Below are positions 62,094-64,000 of a stretch of 64,000 nt of DNA, piece after piece (the first letter of the stretch is position 1; every line of letters begins with the position of its first letter). The stretch covers positions 1-64,000 of the forward strand of contig NZ_JACYXC010000001.1 of the NCBI RefSeq assembly GCF_016031615.1, written 5' to 3'. The position numbers and the translations under genes are program-made. Below the pieces are notes generated by a model that worked only from the letters and a program-made list of their open reading frames with translations, made no database searches and was not told where the DNA came from. The DNA is from Streptomyces pactum. GTDB lineage: Bacteria > Actinomycetota > Actinomycetes > Streptomycetales > Streptomycetaceae.

Positions 62094-62570
62094 CCTTCGA
62101 CAAACGTCGGGTGTCGTCGGGGCACCCGCGCACCGCCGGACCGGGTGGCCGCCGCTCAGGAGGCGGCCCGCGCCCGGGGGTCCACGACGATTGCGGGCGT
62201 CCTCGCCGCCGGTCTTGTTCCGGACGCCGTGGTACCCGTGCTCCTCATAGTCCAGGAGCCCTCCCAGGAGTGCTGTCACTCCCGTGATCAACGCCGGACT
62301 CATTCCCGGGACCGCCCTCCAGCACTCGGGGCGTCCCGGGGACGGTCCCGTCCGCTGATGCCGGTGCCCAGGACCCGGCGGCCGGCCCGCCGGCGCCCCG
62401 GACCGGGTTCGGCGCCGTCGTCCAGGAGCCACTCGTCGGCGGCCCGCTCTGCGGCGGTCCGCGTGCGGGGGTCGCGGGGGCGGGGTCGGGCAGCGGCCGG
62501 CCGGGGCCGAGAGGGCGGCGGGTGCTCATGACGGCAGTCTGCCGTGCCGCACCCTGCCCGCGGGCCGGGA
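62094..62570. other. No recognisable gene
   Basis: About 480 bases. A minus-strand phrase AAERAADEWLLDDGAEPGPG near 62410-62460 is protein-like but lacks a clear start. Nothing else supported. Confidence 0.45.
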
Positions 62571-62858
62571 TCAGGTGGTCGGTCGGCGCAGAGCGACGAC
62601 GGTCGCATCGTCGCGGCGCAGCTGCCCGGTCTCCTGGTCCTTCTCGCCCTCGGCGGCGGCGACGAGCGCGTCCGCCAGGGTCTGCGGGTCGCCGGCGTAC
62701 ACCCGGCACAGGCCCTCGGCCGTCTCCTGTGACACCTGGTCCACGTGGGCCGCATCCCGTCGTGCCTCACCGAGCACATCGACCGGTTCGGCGAGTACTC
62801 CACCCACGCGCGGCGTCCAGCCCGAGGCGTACGGCCCGAAGCTGGACGCCGTCCCCAT
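62571..62858 (-). pseudogene. PP2C-type phosphatase C-terminal fragment
   Basis: The minus strand ends with GDPQTLADALVAAAEGEKDQ and RRDDATVVALRRPT, the typical end of actinobacterial PP2C/SpoIIE phosphatases (…DDATVVVL). The catalytic metal-binding parts upstream are absent, so a remnant is likely. Confidence 0.4.
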
Positions 62859-62913
62859 CCCGCTGCGCGACCAGGGCCTGACCGCCGTCGGCTTCGGCCA
62901 GGCCGCACCTGAT

Positions 62914-63609
62914 TCAGTTGAGCGCTGTGTCGGCGGGTGCGGGCTCCGCGGCAGGCCCCTCGCCGGTGCGGGGGGTTTGGGTGCGGTAGGAGTGGCCGAG
63001 TTCCGGGCCGAGTCCGAAGTAGTGGCGGAAGTTGTAGATGAGGGGGCTCCAGGCGCCGGGGTCGATGTGGTCGGTGCCCGGAACGACGATGCGGGAGTCG
63101 GCGTGCACCTTGCACACGACTGCCTCGACGATGACGAAATCCCCGGAGACGTCCGGCTGCACCCGCTCGGCGCGGGCCTCCAGTTGAATCGGGCATCCGG
63201 CGACGCGAGGCGGCCGGACCAGGTGGGACGGCTCGCTGGTCAGACCGGCTGCGGCGAACTTGTCCGGCTCGAAGCGGCAGCCCTCGGGCTTGGTCGTGGG
63301 CACCGGATTCCGGCCGGTCAGCGGCGCCAGCCGCTCCACCGCCGGCCACTGGGTGGGGGCCGGCAGGTTGATGACCAGGTCGGGGCGGCTGCCGAGGTTG
63401 TACGCGGTCTGCCCCTCGCGGCCCAGCCCGATCACCACCGTCCGTCCGAGGGCCCAGGCGGAGGACATCGGGGCGAGGTTGAACGAGCCGTCCTGATTCT
63501 CTGTCGACAGGAGCACCACCGGTGTCCCGAAGTACAGGATGCTCGGCTCGATCTCCAGGTGGGTGGCGACTGTCTGTGCGGGCAGGGTGCTAAGTGGTGC
63601 CGTGTTCAT
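62914..63609 (-). CDS. Flavin reductase-like (FMN-binding split barrel) protein
   Basis: 231 residues: PSILYFGTPVVLLSTENQDG, SFNLAPMSSAWALGRTVVIG, NLGSRPDLVINLPAPTQWPA, VAGCPIQLEARAERVQPDVS and FVIVEAVVCKVHAD. This is the flavin-reductase-like split-barrel family. The ATG at 63609 is preceded by TAGGCT at leaderless spacing. Divergent from an ArsR-type gene, which is the likely regulator. Confidence 0.83.
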   Translation of the reverse strand: MNTAPLSTLPAQTVATHLEIEPSILYFGTPVVLLSTENQDGSFNLAPMSSAWALGRTVVIGLGREGQTAYNLGSRPDLVINLPAPTQWPAVERLAPLTGRNPVPTTKPEGCRFEPDKFAAAGLTSEPSHLVRPPRVAGCPIQLEARAERVQPDVSGDFVIVEAVVCKVHADSRIVVPGTDHIDPGAWSPLIYNFRHYFGLGPELGHSYRTQTPRTGEGPAAEPAPADTALN

Positions 63610-63665
63610 GGCGAGGAGCCTAGGGTCCGGTTGTTTCGGCCGGGGCCGAAGCGTTCCAGGTGACA

Positions 63666-64000
63666 ATGGACCGCATGGACACACAGCGCGCGCAGGTAGC
63701 CGGTCCCGACCTGGCCACCGTGGCGAAGCTTCTGGCCGACGGTACGCGGGCGGGCTTCTGTCTGGCCCTGCTCGACGGCCGGGCTTGGACAGCGACGGAA
63801 TTGGCACGTCACGCGGGGGTGGCGCCCTCGACCGCGACTGAGCACTTGCACGCGCTCGTCCGCGGAAACCTGCTGGCCGAGGAACGGCAGGGCCGCCACC
63901 GCTACGTGCGCCTGGCCGGCCCGCACGTCGCCGAGCTGGTCGAGAGCCTCGCCGCGATGGCGCCCGAGCGCACCCCGGCGCCCCGTTCCCTGTCGGCGGC
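63666..64000 (+). CDS. ArsR family regulator, cut by the window end
   Basis: At least 111 residues with VAKLLADGTRAGFCLALLDG, AWTATELARHAGVAPSTATE and HLHALVRGNLLAEERQGRHR plus YVRLAGPHVAELVESLAA: an ArsR/SmtB winged helix. No obvious metal-binding Cys cluster in the visible part. ATG at 63666 or 63675. Divergent from the flavin reductase-like gene. Confidence 0.85.
   Translation, partial: MDRMDTQRAQVAGPDLATVAKLLADGTRAGFCLALLDGRAWTATELARHAGVAPSTATEHLHALVRGNLLAEERQGRHRYVRLAGPHVAELVESLAAMAPERTPAPRSLSA

Overview
The window is high-GC DNA with GC-rich third codon positions, frequent GTG starts, GTGA/ATGA gene overlaps and leaderless-looking starts. The protocatechuate operon has the order and regulator known from Streptomyces coelicolor. 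Together these point to a Streptomyces (or close relative) chromosome, probably an accessory or arm region, because decayed insertion sequences are scattered through it.

Layout. 0-10 kb is a patchwork of IS481, IS5-type and resolvase remnants around small genes: a STAS protein, a MerR-peroxiredoxin fusion with its own MerR-type promoter, a GlxA/DJ-1 pair, and an Rrf2 repressor divergent from a SnoaL-like gene with clear operators. 10-20 kb holds two LysR modules. The first is LysR with DMT exporter, leucyl aminopeptidase, RidA and PhzF; the second is LysR, a DapA-family aldolase and another DMT exporter. A secreted three-repeat protein and more IS scraps lie between them.

20.2-26.9 kb (minus strand) is a tightly overlapping operon: an aminoacyl-carrier-protein-ligase-like class II synthetase, a CitD-like carrier, CitE-like lyase, CitX, a YrdC-SDR fusion, CitG/MdcB and UbiD. 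It looks like a carrier-protein pathway using the citrate/malonate lyase prosthetic group but without CitF or CitC. 27.6-34.2 kb is the protocatechuate operon pcaIJFHGBL, divergent from its MarR repressor pcaV. A tandem-IclR regulator, an aromatic-type aldehyde dehydrogenase and a BKACE (DUF849) enzyme follow.

41.3-55.1 kb is the most striking region. Fur/Zur-type boxes lie (i) between a beta-propeller gene with a His/Asp-rich segment and a FecB/FecCD-type importer operon and (ii) just before a 42-residue peptide gene. The peptide is followed by an E1-like protein, an S15-type hydrolase, a YcaO enzyme, a SagB-type oxidase and a two-subunit ABC exporter. I read this as a candidate metal-regulated azol(in)e RiPP with its own uptake and export machinery, i.e. 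a possible ribosomal metallophore (probably zinc). Several of its modification genes carry single-base frameshifts, mostly in homopolymers.

55.3-64 kb contains a two-component system divergent from an FtsX/ATPase ABC pair, an IlvM-like ACT protein behind a leader peptide and attenuator, an ISL3 remnant, a P-loop kinase-like gene, a methyltransferase with twin operators over its promoter, a phosphatase remnant, a flavin reductase-like gene and a divergent ArsR regulator cut by the window edge.
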